Below, piece by piece: positions 1 to 7,658 of a DNA stretch of 64,000 nt. Position 1 is the first letter of the stretch, and every line of letters begins with the position of its first letter. The translations under genes and the position numbers were made by a program. The notes below the pieces were generated by a model. That model ran no database searches, was not told the origin of the DNA, and saw only the letters and a program-made list of their open reading frames with translations. This DNA is from Nitrospirota bacterium (lineage in GTDB: Bacteria > Nitrospirota > Nitrospiria > Nitrospirales > Nitrospiraceae), in the NCBI GenBank assembly GCA_030682135.1, contig JAUXQT010000005.1:62001-126000 (forward strand), in the 5' to 3' direction.

Positions 1-82
1 AAGACGGCTGGCTCGTCGGTACCTGCAAAATCCGCTGATAGGTGCGAACCAGGTTATGGATCTGGCTGAATTCGATGCCCAT
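1..82 (-). CDS. Partial flagellar-locus protein (N-terminus only)
   Basis: An ATG at 80-82 on the minus strand opens a frame that runs uninterrupted off the left edge, giving about 27 residues that begin MGIEFSQIHNLVRTYQRIL. A good ribosome site (AGGAAG) lies 6 bases upstream. It follows the FliS and FliT-position genes on the same strand, so it is probably the next gene of the filament operon. The N-x-x-RTYQR pattern reminds me of small proteins encoded near flgM or fliS in deltaproteobacteria, but that is recollection only. Function cannot be assigned from this fragment. Confidence 0.55.
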   Translation of the reverse strand, partial: MGIEFSQIHNLVRTYQRILQVPTSQPS

Positions 83-134
83 GGTTCTTCCTACGTCGTT
101 CGTGACAGCTGCGCGAGAGAAGGGCAGAAGACTG

Positions 135-177
135 AAGGCTGAAGTGTTCCGAGATTCGATCCCAAACCTTCAGCCTT
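135..177. repeat. Intergenic inverted repeat, GCTGAAG family
   Basis: A perfect 10-base inverted repeat, AAGGCTGAAG at 135-144 and CTTCAGCCTT at 168-177, sits in the gap between the partial left gene and the FliT-position gene. Related copies occur at 7571-7650, 10340-10428, 16808-16860 and 24704-24800, always in intergenic DNA. No gene is seen in this gap. Confidence 0.6.
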
Positions 178-215
178 CGGACTTCAGCCATCCAACCGCC
201 TCGACCTGCGCTCAC

Positions 216-602
216 TCAACCTCGCGCGCTGAGAAACTCCGCGGAGTCCGGCATCGCGGACGCAGCGTACCCGTTCACGGCTCGCCCGCCAGTGCTCATA
301 TGGGCCAAGGTATCTTGTGTTTGACCCATCCACTGCTGAATCTGCTCGCGATTCTGCTCGGCACGAACCAAGGCCTGCCGCATGGCATCGGCAAGGCTCT
401 CCCACGCCTGATCTTCGCCCGGCAACATGGGCCGCCCTGCGAGCTGAGCGGAGACCTGGGCCAATCGAATCAGCGCCTGATCGATCGCCTGTACCGATGC
501 GTCCAAACCGTCCAGGTCTTGGCTGGCTATCGAAGCCTGGCTCTGTTCCAACTGCGCCATAAACGCGCGATATTGTGCTTCGAGACTCTGCAACGAGATC
601 AT
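216..602 (-). CDS. FliT-position flagellar protein (putative export chaperone)
   Basis: A 128-residue, Gln/Ala-rich, predicted all-helical protein with no membrane segment or signal peptide. It lies directly downstream of fliS (18-base gap) with a clear AGAGG ribosome site. In many bacteria this slot holds FliT, the cytoplasmic chaperone of the filament cap protein FliD, and size and composition fit. No diagnostic FliT motif is visible, so the assignment rests on synteny. The N-terminal ~60 residues look like a coiled coil. Confidence 0.5.
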   Translation of the reverse strand: MISLQSLEAQYRAFMAQLEQSQASIASQDLDGLDASVQAIDQALIRLAQVSAQLAGRPMLPGEDQAWESLADAMRQALVRAEQNREQIQQWMGQTQDTLAHMSTGGRAVNGYAASAMPDSAEFLSARG

Positions 603-620
603 CGTCTACCTCTTAAGATT

Positions 621-1112
621 TCAGGCCTTCAGGGCAAGGCGAGGAGCTGTGTCTGGCTGTGCATAGGCCGAAAGACCCGCCGGCATCGCGGGAGGAGGCG
701 CTGCACCGGTCCCCGCATCGATGATCGTCTTCACTTGATGGGCGACCTGTCTCCAGGAGCTGTTGAGATCGGTCAACAGGGTGCGGACCCGTTCCAGCGG
801 TTGCGCCTGTTTCGCCAGATGCCCCTTGACCAGCTCCTCGTGCATATGGAGATAGAGCCGGTCCAGGTTCCGCGCAATCTCGCCCCCCTCTTCGAGATTG
901 AGCGACTTGCGCAGCTCGCCGATGATGGCCAAGGCTCGATAGAGGGCAATACCGGAGGCCAGGGTATTCTGCTTCTCGATCTCCTGTATGGCCTGCCCGA
1001 TCCGATAAATCGCGCCCTCATACAGCAGCACGATGATCTGGGCCGGATCGGACTGGGTCACATTGCCGGCCATGTACATCGCGATGGCATTGGGATTGTT
1101 CGATACACTCAC
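621..1112 (-). CDS. fliS: Flagellin export chaperone FliS
   Basis: A 163-residue FliS, the cytoplasmic chaperone that caps newly made flagellin and delivers it to the FlhA export gate. The family pattern is clear: N-terminal NPNAIAMYM, then the L-I-x-x-LYEGAIYRIGQA helix, LNLEEGGEIARNLDRLY, and a following LTDLNSSWRQV segment. The start is GTG at 1112 with GGAGG seven bases upstream. The C-terminal ~25 residues are a Pro/Ala-rich tail longer than in typical 125-135 residue FliS proteins. It lies between fliD and the FliT-position gene. Confidence 0.93.
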   Translation of the reverse strand: MSVSNNPNAIAMYMAGNVTQSDPAQIIVLLYEGAIYRIGQAIQEIEKQNTLASGIALYRALAIIGELRKSLNLEEGGEIARNLDRLYLHMHEELVKGHLAKQAQPLERVRTLLTDLNSSWRQVAHQVKTIIDAGTGAAPPPAMPAGLSAYAQPDTAPRLALKA

Positions 1113-1146
1113 AAGTATCCTCCATCAAAATGTCGAACGGTTCTCA

Positions 1147-3468
1147 TCACCCCCCGATTTTTGGCAGCTTATCGAGTTGGGTCGTCAAATAATTACTGGT
1201 CGCTTTAAATTTGCTGAGCAGCGACTCCAATCGAACCAGTTGGTCGCGGAATCGCTCCCCCTCTTGATCGACACGGGCATTAAATTTTTCGATGTCCTTC
1301 TTGAGCCGGTCTACGGTGCCTTGCAGCCCCTTCGACTTCGACGTCAGGATGCCGACGGTCGGATCGGTGTAGGAGGCCAGAGACGACACGAGCTGGTCTC
1401 CGACGCCCCGCGTGACGTCAATGGTACCGAAGAGACCGGTCGCCGTGCTTTCCGTGCTGATCGACAGACCGTCTTCCCCGAATCCCGAGTTACTTTTCAG
1501 CACATTTCCACGGCCTTTTGCCGAATGGTCGTTAATCGTGCCCGCAATATCGGCCCCCTGTGCCGTCCGCCCGACCGAGCCGATGCCTGTTTGGGTCACG
1601 CCTGCCTGGTCGGAGACGACCGTAAATCGGACGTCTGCTCCATAATCTTTCGACGTGATTTTAAGCCGTCCTCCGTCGTTGGACGCCGACAGGCCGGCGC
1701 GATTCGTCGCAAATGCGCTGTTCAACGTGCTCACGATATCGTTGATTCTCTGGCCTGCGGTCAGCGAGACGGTGAAGGATGTCGTCGTTGGAGTCGCAAC
1801 GCTATAGTCGCCGCTGTAGCTGAAACTCAAGGCTTCGGCGCTCGTCAATCCAGTCGATGACAAATCCTGAAACGTCACATCCGAGGAGCCCCCAAGAATG
1901 GCTTTCTGTGGCGCCGTGGTAATGTTCAGGCCATAACGTCCTGCTGACGTCGTGGCACTCAGGCCGACGAAGGTCACGGCGCTATTACTGGGGGTGCCAA
2001 TGCCGAGAAACAACCTCCGTACACCCTCCGGGTCGGAACTAATAGCCGTGGACAAGGCTCCTTCATCCACCGAGAGCACACCGGTTTTGCTATTTGACGT
2101 AATGCCGATTTGTGACAGGTTGGCCTTCCCTGTGGTGAGGCCTGGAATCTGGCCACTGATGATATCCTTCAATTTCTTTTGGATTGCACGCAGAGTCGGA
2201 TCTCCGAGCAAGGCACTGGGCTGAGTGCTATTGGCATTAAAATTGAGCTGCTCATTGAGAAAGGTATTGAATTCGTTATAGGCCGACACAAAGTTCTTGA
2301 TCTTTTCCGTGGCGCCAGCCGCGCTCGTCGAAACCGAGAGAATTACACCGTTCGTGGCATCCGCTTGCAACAGATTCAACGTGACGCCTTGAATGATGTC
2401 CGTCACGATGTTGCTCGATTTGGTATAGGTGGTGCCGTCTACGACCACCACGGCATCTTGCCCGGCTTGGAGGGTGGGTGCGAACACATCCACTGAGAAA
2501 CGATCGCCGGCGGCCAGGGTGCCGGTCGCCCCGAAGTCGATCTGGACACCTTCGTTGGTAGTTCCGGAACCGTCGATCGCCGCGGCAGCCGTAGCTGCCG
2601 TAATCCCGCCTCCGGAGGTGTCGGTCCCGGCGGTCGCACTATAGGCCGCGCCCCCGTACCCCAAATAGGTGAGCCCCCCATCGATGGAATACTTATACGT
2701 GGCGGCGCCAGGCGCCCCGCCGGCTACGGCCTGAATGAGAAAGGTCTTGTTGGTCGAGCCCGTATAATTATTCCCGGCATTCGACGTGATCGTGCCGGCA
2801 AAACTGTTTCCGGTAAAGGCATAGGCGGCCTCGACCTTTTTGTTCGCGAAATCCAACGTCGTATCGTTATTTGTGATGGTGACGCTGTTCGAGGCGCCAT
2901 TCTCATTGGTCGCGAGAATGAGCCGATAGGGGTTGGAGCCCGTTCCATCGTTGATGATGGAGGCGGTCACACTGCCGCCCTTTGCGTTGATCGCATCGCG
3001 CAGAGACTGTAGCGTCGTGCTGGCGGACACCGCCACGGTATATTCCGTTCCAGCCGTCCCGACCTTAAACTTAAAGGTCCCGTCGGTGCTCGCCACGGAC
3101 GACGTGTTCTGGTCGACGAATCCATTGGCTGCCAGCTTGCCCGCTTGGGCCAATTGCTTGACCGCGATGGAATAGCTCCCCTTGGTTGCCGTGCTGTTGG
3201 CTGTCGCCGTCAGGAGCGAGGCGCCTGCCGTCGTCTTCCCGACCGCCACGGTATTCACATTGAAATTTGCCGGATTGTTGACGGAACTGGCTACGGCCAA
3301 CAGCGTGGAGAGCTTCGTGCTCACGCTCGCCACCGCGGTGATTTCTTTCTGGTAGCCAGCCTGCCTGGTCTTCAAGAGCTCAACGGGACGCCGCTGGGAG
3401 TCTTGCACTTGCTGGATGAGTTGCTCGTAATTGATTCCGGAAGATAGGCCGGATGAGGTAATACCCAT
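1147..3468 (-). CDS. fliD: Flagellar filament cap protein FliD (HAP2)
   Basis: A 773-residue FliD, the distal cap under which flagellin folds. The N-terminus (MGITSSGLSSGINYEQLIQQ) is the family signature for the D0 region, and the C-terminus ends in a long coiled coil (DRLKKDIEKFNARVDQEGER onward) matching the second D0 helix. It is much longer than enteric FliD (~470 residues). The excess is in the Ser/Thr/Gly-rich middle, which contains flagellin-IN-like segments. Ribosome site GGGGAG precedes the ATG, and a σ28-like promoter lies just upstream. The next gene, fliS, begins 35 bases past the stop. Confidence 0.93.
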   Translation of the reverse strand: MGITSSGLSSGINYEQLIQQVQDSQRRPVELLKTRQAGYQKEITAVASVSTKLSTLLAVASSVNNPANFNVNTVAVGKTTAGASLLTATANSTATKGSYSIAVKQLAQAGKLAANGFVDQNTSSVASTDGTFKFKVGTAGTEYTVAVSASTTLQSLRDAINAKGGSVTASIINDGTGSNPYRLILATNENGASNSVTITNNDTTLDFANKKVEAAYAFTGNSFAGTITSNAGNNYTGSTNKTFLIQAVAGGAPGAATYKYSIDGGLTYLGYGGAAYSATAGTDTSGGGITAATAAAAIDGSGTTNEGVQIDFGATGTLAAGDRFSVDVFAPTLQAGQDAVVVVDGTTYTKSSNIVTDIIQGVTLNLLQADATNGVILSVSTSAAGATEKIKNFVSAYNEFNTFLNEQLNFNANSTQPSALLGDPTLRAIQKKLKDIISGQIPGLTTGKANLSQIGITSNSKTGVLSVDEGALSTAISSDPEGVRRLFLGIGTPSNSAVTFVGLSATTSAGRYGLNITTAPQKAILGGSSDVTFQDLSSTGLTSAEALSFSYSGDYSVATPTTTSFTVSLTAGQRINDIVSTLNSAFATNRAGLSASNDGGRLKITSKDYGADVRFTVVSDQAGVTQTGIGSVGRTAQGADIAGTINDHSAKGRGNVLKSNSGFGEDGLSISTESTATGLFGTIDVTRGVGDQLVSSLASYTDPTVGILTSKSKGLQGTVDRLKKDIEKFNARVDQEGERFRDQLVRLESLLSKFKATSNYLTTQLDKLPKIGG

Positions 3469-3785
3469 ATGTCTGCTCCCCTCTCTCAGTCTTTATCGGT
3501 AGGGAGCGAAGAAACTTAAGGGATTAGCGCAGGCGCGTGGCGGGCGGGACGGACAGAACAAGCGGGACAGGCGACGGTTCGAGATCCGAAGCTCGAAATG
3601 TTGGAACGTCGATGGCCGACATGTCCGGGGAAAAAATTGCCTACCCACCAGAATGCTCAACACATTCATCAAAGCCGCGAAGCCAACGATGACCGATGGG
3701 CTGACGAAGTCCTGGGCTTTGACGTTCAACACTCAGCGCTCACCGTTCATCGTTTCCCGACTGGCGGGCGTTGTCAGTCCCCTGA
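3469..3785. other. Intergenic region fliD-flaG
   Basis: This 317-base gap holds the fliD σ28-like promoter near its left end. The rest has no ORF with a credible start. Around 3578-3605 there is a short inverted CGAGATCC/GAAGCTCGAA-type stretch of the kind found in other intergenic gaps here. No terminator with a T-run is evident after flaG. Confidence 0.5.
3493..3519 (-). promoter_or_regulatory. σ28-like promoter of fliD
   Basis: On the minus strand TTAAG (from 3519) is followed, 14 bases after the G, by ACCGATAA (3500-3493). This is close to the FliA consensus TAAA-N15-GCCGATAA. Predicted transcription starts near 3486, leaving a leader of about 18 bases that contains the GGGGAG ribosome site of fliD. 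Confidence 0.7.
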
Positions 3786-4076
3786 TTACACGACCCGATC
3801 GATCCTCGGCCCGATCAGGCTTCTGATCACATCCGACGCGGCACGCATCTCTTTGGCTGGAATTTCTCGAATCACCGCTCTGGTTTGCGGATCGACGACG
3901 AAGGCCGTGATTTCCTGCGTTTCGGTATTCACGCGGAACTGGAAGTCGTAGGTCGCCGATGCGACGACCGGCGCCTGCTTCGCGACAGGCTGAGTCTTCG
4001 CTTCCGGGACATTGGCGCGCTCGATCGGGCGAGGCTGAATCGCACCAGGGACAGTTCCATCAATTTTTTCAACCAT
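3786..4076 (-). CDS. flaG: FlaG family protein
   Basis: A 96-residue FlaG-type protein. The C-terminal half has the family pattern: a strand reading FRVNTETQEITAFVVDPQT, then VIREIPAKE and a short helix. The N-terminal third is a disordered Pro/Ala/Lys-rich segment. FlaG affects filament length in Pseudomonas, Vibrio and Campylobacter, with a mechanism not well defined. It sits between fliC and fliD, its usual place. The fliC terminator hairpin lies just upstream of it, so it may depend on read-through. Confidence 0.85.
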   Translation of the reverse strand: MVEKIDGTVPGAIQPRPIERANVPEAKTQPVAKQAPVVASATYDFQFRVNTETQEITAFVVDPQTRAVIREIPAKEMRAASDVIRSLIGPRIDRVV

Positions 4077-4102
4077 GGTTGAACCTCATGATGCAGAAGA
4101 GC

Positions 4103-4132
4103 GGAGGCGCGAGCCAACTGGCCCGCGCCTCC
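4103..4132 (-). terminator. Hairpin terminator after fliC
   Basis: A perfect 9-base stem (GGAGGCGCG at 4103-4111, CGCGCCTCC at 4124-4132) with a 12-base loop lies 14 bases past the fliC stop. Only a weak pyrimidine run (GCTCTTCT) follows on the minus strand, so it may attenuate more than stop transcription or protect the flagellin mRNA 3' end. Confidence 0.6.
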
Positions 4133-4146
4133 TCCCTTGTGGCGTG

Positions 4147-6015
4147 CTACTTCAGAAGCTGTAGCGCGATCTGCGAGGTGCTGTTCGCCTGCGACAGAAT
4201 CGCCGTACCGGCCTGCACCAGGATCTGGTTTCGCGTGAATTGCGCCGTTTCGTAGGCGAAGTCCGCGTCCTTGATCCGGGCTGCCGCTGCTTCCTGATTC
4301 TCAGCGGACACAGTCAGGGCCTGTGTCGTCAGTTCAAGCCGGCTCGTCAAGGCTCCGACATCGGACCGCACTTTGCTGATCTGCGCAAGGGCCGCATCCA
4401 GAGACAGAATCGCCGTATTGGCGCCGTCCTGTGTGGTGATGTCCAACACGCTCAACGAATTATCGAGATTCGTCGTATAGGGCACAGTCGTGCTGGCCGA
4501 GCCAAGATCCGTGGTTCGTCCGGAGAAACTGACGTCGGCCTGTGACGTCAGTCTGACGGCGCCCCGATAGAGGTTGGCTCCCGCAGTGGCCCCGGTAAGC
4601 GTGGCTCCATTGGCCGTCGAATAGAGCGCGATATTCCGTCCATCCGAGGCTGTCAAAACCAATCCCCCCGCACCATTGACCTTCGCCGTGACGCCTGTGG
4701 AGGCGGTCTTGGCATTAATCGCCGCCCTCAAGACGCCGGTGCTGTCGCCGGCTGCAATATTGGCCGTCGCATCGATCGCAAAGCCATTGATAAAGAGATC
4801 GTTGGCCGCGAGTGTGCCGGCCGTCACGCCGGTTGTTTGAGAGAACACATTCGCAACGGCCACGGCCGCCACTCCGGTCTTCCCTCTGACATTGTTGATC
4901 GCTGCTGCCTTCGAAATGGCGCCAGACTGGCCGTTGTACGTGCTGACTTCGCTCGTCGCGTTGCCCGATCCGACCACCTGACTTGCCAAGCCGATTTGGC
5001 TCAACTGCGAGCCCAGGGAAGTGTTGGCGGCATTGCTCAACGCCAACTTGATATCCGTCCCCTTGGTGGCTACCAGCACATAACCTTGATTGCCTGATGT
5101 CACACGAGCCGTGACATTCGTGATACCGGCTGCATTGATCTTGGCCACGATGGCCGAGACAAACTCCGAGTTCTCGGTATACGCAGTGCTGGTGCCCGAG
5201 GTAATGGATGCCCCGGATACATTGGCCAGACTGGTGATGGCTGTTCCATTGATATACAAGGCCGCGGTACCGCCTGCTAATTGATTTCCGATCTGACTCG
5301 CGGCACTAAACGTACTCGTCCCCGAAGCGACGGCCTGGTAATTGATCTCCAGTACCGATACCTGGTCATCGGTTGCAGTGGTTCCGCCAACCAACTGACC
5401 ATTGATATTAAACTCGCCCGCAGTGATGGCGCCAAAGCCACTCTGATTGGCCGTGCCAAGTGAACCGATATTGTCATCGATATTGACGGAGAAGGCCGCG
5501 AACTTGCCGAGCTGGGCTGCGCGGACATCTCCCAACGAGAAGGAGATCGTCTGGTCGGCGTTGGCGCCGACCTGAATCTTGCCGGATGAAAACGAACCAT
5601 CCAGCAAGGATGCGCCGTTGAACTCTGTCGTGCTCGCCAACCGATTTAATTCCGCAACCAGCAAGGCAGACTCACCATGCAAGGTAGACCGATCCGACGC
5701 GGTGTTCGTATCACTGGCCGACTGCACGGCCAATTCACGCAAGCGGCCGATAATGTTGGTTGCGACATTAAAGGCACCTTCCGCCGTGTTGACGAGAGAT
5801 CCGGCATCGCCGGCATTCCGTACAGCCACACGCAAGCCTCGGGACTGAAAGCTCAGCTTGGTCGCAATCGACAATCCGGCTGCGTCATCCGCTGAACGAT
5901 TGACGCGAAGACCGGATGACAAACGCTCCAACGATTTGGCCAGCAAATCGTTGCTGTGGCCCAAATTCCGTTGCGCCGTTAAACTGGGGATGTTGGTATT
6001 GACTGTTAACGCCAT
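4147..6015 (-). CDS. fliC: Flagellin FliC
   Basis: A 622-residue flagellin, the filament subunit exported by the flagellar type III system. The D0/D1 ends are canonical: residues 1-140 contain LAKSLERLSSGLRVNRSADDAAG-type sequence and the C-terminal ~80 residues contain the ARIKDADFAYETAQFTRNQIL pattern and end SQIALQLLK. The central ~390 residues are Ser/Thr/Gly/Ala-rich surface domains with flagellin-IN-like modules near 250-325 and 400-465, so there is plenty of acceptor sequence for O-glycosylation. It is the only flagellin gene in the window. A strong AGGAGG-type ribosome site lies 7 bases before the ATG, and the neighbouring island encodes nonulosonate synthesis and Maf-type transferases. 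Confidence 0.97.
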   Translation of the reverse strand: MALTVNTNIPSLTAQRNLGHSNDLLAKSLERLSSGLRVNRSADDAAGLSIATKLSFQSRGLRVAVRNAGDAGSLVNTAEGAFNVATNIIGRLRELAVQSASDTNTASDRSTLHGESALLVAELNRLASTTEFNGASLLDGSFSSGKIQVGANADQTISFSLGDVRAAQLGKFAAFSVNIDDNIGSLGTANQSGFGAITAGEFNINGQLVGGTTATDDQVSVLEINYQAVASGTSTFSAASQIGNQLAGGTAALYINGTAITSLANVSGASITSGTSTAYTENSEFVSAIVAKINAAGITNVTARVTSGNQGYVLVATKGTDIKLALSNAANTSLGSQLSQIGLASQVVGSGNATSEVSTYNGQSGAISKAAAINNVRGKTGVAAVAVANVFSQTTGVTAGTLAANDLFINGFAIDATANIAAGDSTGVLRAAINAKTASTGVTAKVNGAGGLVLTASDGRNIALYSTANGATLTGATAGANLYRGAVRLTSQADVSFSGRTTDLGSASTTVPYTTNLDNSLSVLDITTQDGANTAILSLDAALAQISKVRSDVGALTSRLELTTQALTVSAENQEAAAARIKDADFAYETAQFTRNQILVQAGTAILSQANSTSQIALQLLK

Positions 6016-6022
6016 TGGAAAT

Positions 6023-6074
6023 TCCTCCGTGACAGATACAGAACTGGAACATTAAAACGCCGCAACATCCATGT
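6023..6074 (-). promoter_or_regulatory. CsrA-like binding sites in the flagellin leader
   Basis: The ~140-base fliC leader contains ACATGGATGT (6074-6065), one mismatch from the core ACARGGAUGU of the CsrA consensus and able to expose GGA in a small palindrome. A second GGA lies in the ribosome site CACGGAGGA (6032-6023). Two sites, one upstream and one over the Shine-Dalgarno, match the arrangement in the Bacillus subtilis hag leader, where CsrA represses translation and FliW relieves it. csrA and fliW are both in this window. Confidence 0.55.
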
Positions 6075-6162
6075 CGTCGGCCTGATGTTGGCCATCTCAT
6101 TGCACCGGGACCTGTTCGCGAGTTGCCTCCTTTCCCTGTGTTCATGAGTTTGCATGGACTGT

Positions 6163-6191
6163 GTATCGGACAGTGTCCGGACGAACTTTAG
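6163..6191 (-). promoter_or_regulatory. σ28-like promoter of fliC
   Basis: CTAAAG (6191-6186) is followed by TCCGATAC (6170-6163); the spacing from TAAA is 16 bases. The predicted start is near 6155. Both boxes agree with the FliA consensus apart from the outer -10 bases, as expected for the main class III filament gene. Confidence 0.7.
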
Positions 6192-6260
6192 AGGCGTACG
6201 GTCCTAGTGAAGAATGATGCCGGTTGGTAGCGGTTTGTATAGGTTGGTCGATCAGGGAAA

Positions 6261-6325
6261 CGTGAAGCGTCTCTCGTGAAGCGTCGTTCGTATCTCGCAT
6301 TTCGTTACAATCTGGAAACGATTCA
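6261..6325. repeat. GTGAAGCGT-type intergenic repeat
   Basis: Two direct copies of GTGAAGCGTC at about 6262-6287 are followed by TATCTCGCATTTCG and later ATTCACGG. Related palindromic arrangements recur at 20190-20276, 24738-24779 and 63944-63998, all outside genes. Confidence 0.5.
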
Positions 6326-6328
6326 CGG

Positions 6329-6455
6329 CAGGCTGCTCAGAACGTGCGTCCAGCAAGGCCGCAGGCGAGTCGAAACCGGAGGCGTACCCTCAGGGGTACG
6401 TTGAGGATTTAGATGAGCCGAGAACGAAGCTGGCGGACGTTTTCAGCAGCCTGAG
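6329..6455. repeat. ~125-bp palindromic repeat, copy A
   Basis: The element is bounded by CAGGCTGCTCAG and CAGCAGCCTGAG. It carries the inner pair CGTCCAGCAAGGCCGC / GAAGCTGGCGGACG and a central GCGTACCCTCAGGGGTACG stem. It matches copies at 13612-13736, 22286-22412 and, expanded, 21394-21586. Its left-to-right end overlaps the 3' end and stop codon of the sialidase-like gene. Confidence 0.75.
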
Positions 6456-7552
6456 AGGTTGAGGAGATTGGCGGCTAGATACCGTGGAGAGTCGAGGGCA
6501 GGATCGAAACTGTAGAACACCACCAGAGTCCGATGGCGGTCGAGGTCGAGAAAAGCAGGATAACCGGCTTCGAATTCATGTTGATATGAATAGCCTTGGG
6601 GATCGTCGAGCAATCGATGTTGAGTCCATGTCGCGCCGAAATCTTCGCTCAGGCTGATGCCGACGCCGGGCGTCGCAAGTCCTTGAGGGTTTCCCATATG
6701 GTTTCGGTAGCCAAGTAGCAACAGGCCGGACTCCGTCAGATGGAGCGAGGGAGAGGTTCCCCATAGGGACATCGGCTGAGGCGCAGACCAGCTCTGACCA
6801 CCGTCCGAGGACAGACACTGGAACAATTCTCGCACATCCGGTCCCACTCCCTGCTGGCGCAACACAGCCAGGATTGGCCCGTCAGGCAACTCCACCAACG
6901 TGGCTTCGTTGAAACCGGCACAATGCACGACCTCGTCCTGAGGGGATGGAATCCTCGTGTGAGGGTCGTACCCGATGGTGACATGCTCACCCCAGGTCTG
7001 GCCGGCGTCTCGCGAACGGATCAGGCCAGTCCGCCAAGGTTCATCGGATTGCCGCTTCCCCCAAATCGGGCAGAGAAGATCTCCGTTTTGCAGCTCGATA
7101 ATTTTCCCATAGGCAAAGGGCTCGATCACGCCGGTAGGGATCGGGATTGGCTCGGACCATGTCACCCCATGGTTACGGGAATGCAGAATCAATAGATCGG
7201 CTTCATGCTGATCCCACTTGCGCGTGATCTTGGTATCGCAGCAAGGATAGAGAATCGTGCCATCCTTGAGCCTGGTCAGGCCGACGGACAGGTTGATACA
7301 GCCCTCTGGTCTCTGGGATCGCACGATTGAAATCGGATCGTCCCACGTCCGGCCCTCGTCCGTGGAGCGAAGCAAAAACGCTTCTCCGCCAGGCTGACAA
7401 TCGAATTGGGTGCAGAAACTGACCAGAAGATCCCCGTTCGCTGCACGGGTGAGGCCCGGAAACAAGGCCTCATCTTGATGTCTCTTGTAGACAACAAACT
7501 TGTCGATAATCGTGACGCGTTGTTCGTCCGGGAGTAGAGTTTCGAGTTTCAT
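6443..7552 (-). CDS. Sialidase-like (BNR/Asp-box) protein
   Basis: A 369-residue protein built as a six-bladed-propeller-type sialidase/neuraminidase homologue. Five Asp boxes (S-x-D/N-x-G-x-T/S-W) are visible near residues 63, 125, 180, 248 and 302. No signal peptide or membrane segment is seen, so it is probably cytoplasmic. Related proteins cleave or rearrange sialic-acid-type sugars, but many BNR proteins act on other glycans. I cannot confirm the full Arg triad and Tyr/Glu nucleophile pair. It ends the nonulosonate island, next to fliC, which suggests turnover or editing of the same sugar. Its last residues and stop codon lie inside a dispersed repeat. Confidence 0.75.
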   Translation of the reverse strand: MKLETLLPDEQRVTIIDKFVVYKRHQDEALFPGLTRAANGDLLVSFCTQFDCQPGGEAFLLRSTDEGRTWDDPISIVRSQRPEGCINLSVGLTRLKDGTILYPCCDTKITRKWDQHEADLLILHSRNHGVTWSEPIPIPTGVIEPFAYGKIIELQNGDLLCPIWGKRQSDEPWRTGLIRSRDAGQTWGEHVTIGYDPHTRIPSPQDEVVHCAGFNEATLVELPDGPILAVLRQQGVGPDVRELFQCLSSDGGQSWSAPQPMSLWGTSPSLHLTESGLLLLGYRNHMGNPQGLATPGVGISLSEDFGATWTQHRLLDDPQGYSYQHEFEAGYPAFLDLDRHRTLVVFYSFDPALDSPRYLAANLLNLSGC

Positions 7553-7570
7553 GGTAGCTACTCAGGTGTT

Positions 7571-7650
7571 TAGGCTGAAGGCTGAAGTGTTTGGAACTTC
7601 GATCCCCAACCTTCAGCCTTCGGACTTCGGACTTCGGCCTTCAGCCTCTT
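7571..7650. repeat. GCTGAAG-family inverted repeat
   Basis: AGGCTGAAGGCTGAAG (7572-7587) faces CTTCAGCCTTCGG and CCTTCAGCCT (7611-7647) across the gap between the Maf gene and the sialidase-like gene. It can form a long hairpin. Same family as 135-177 and 10340-10428. Confidence 0.6.
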
Positions 7651-7658
7651 CCCCCTCT

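Noticed and set aside
42-1208. 388-residue plus-strand ORF opposite fliS and the FliT-position gene
   Set aside because: It has no homology I recognise, is Arg/Leu/Gly-rich as expected for an antisense frame, and covers well-supported minus-strand genes.
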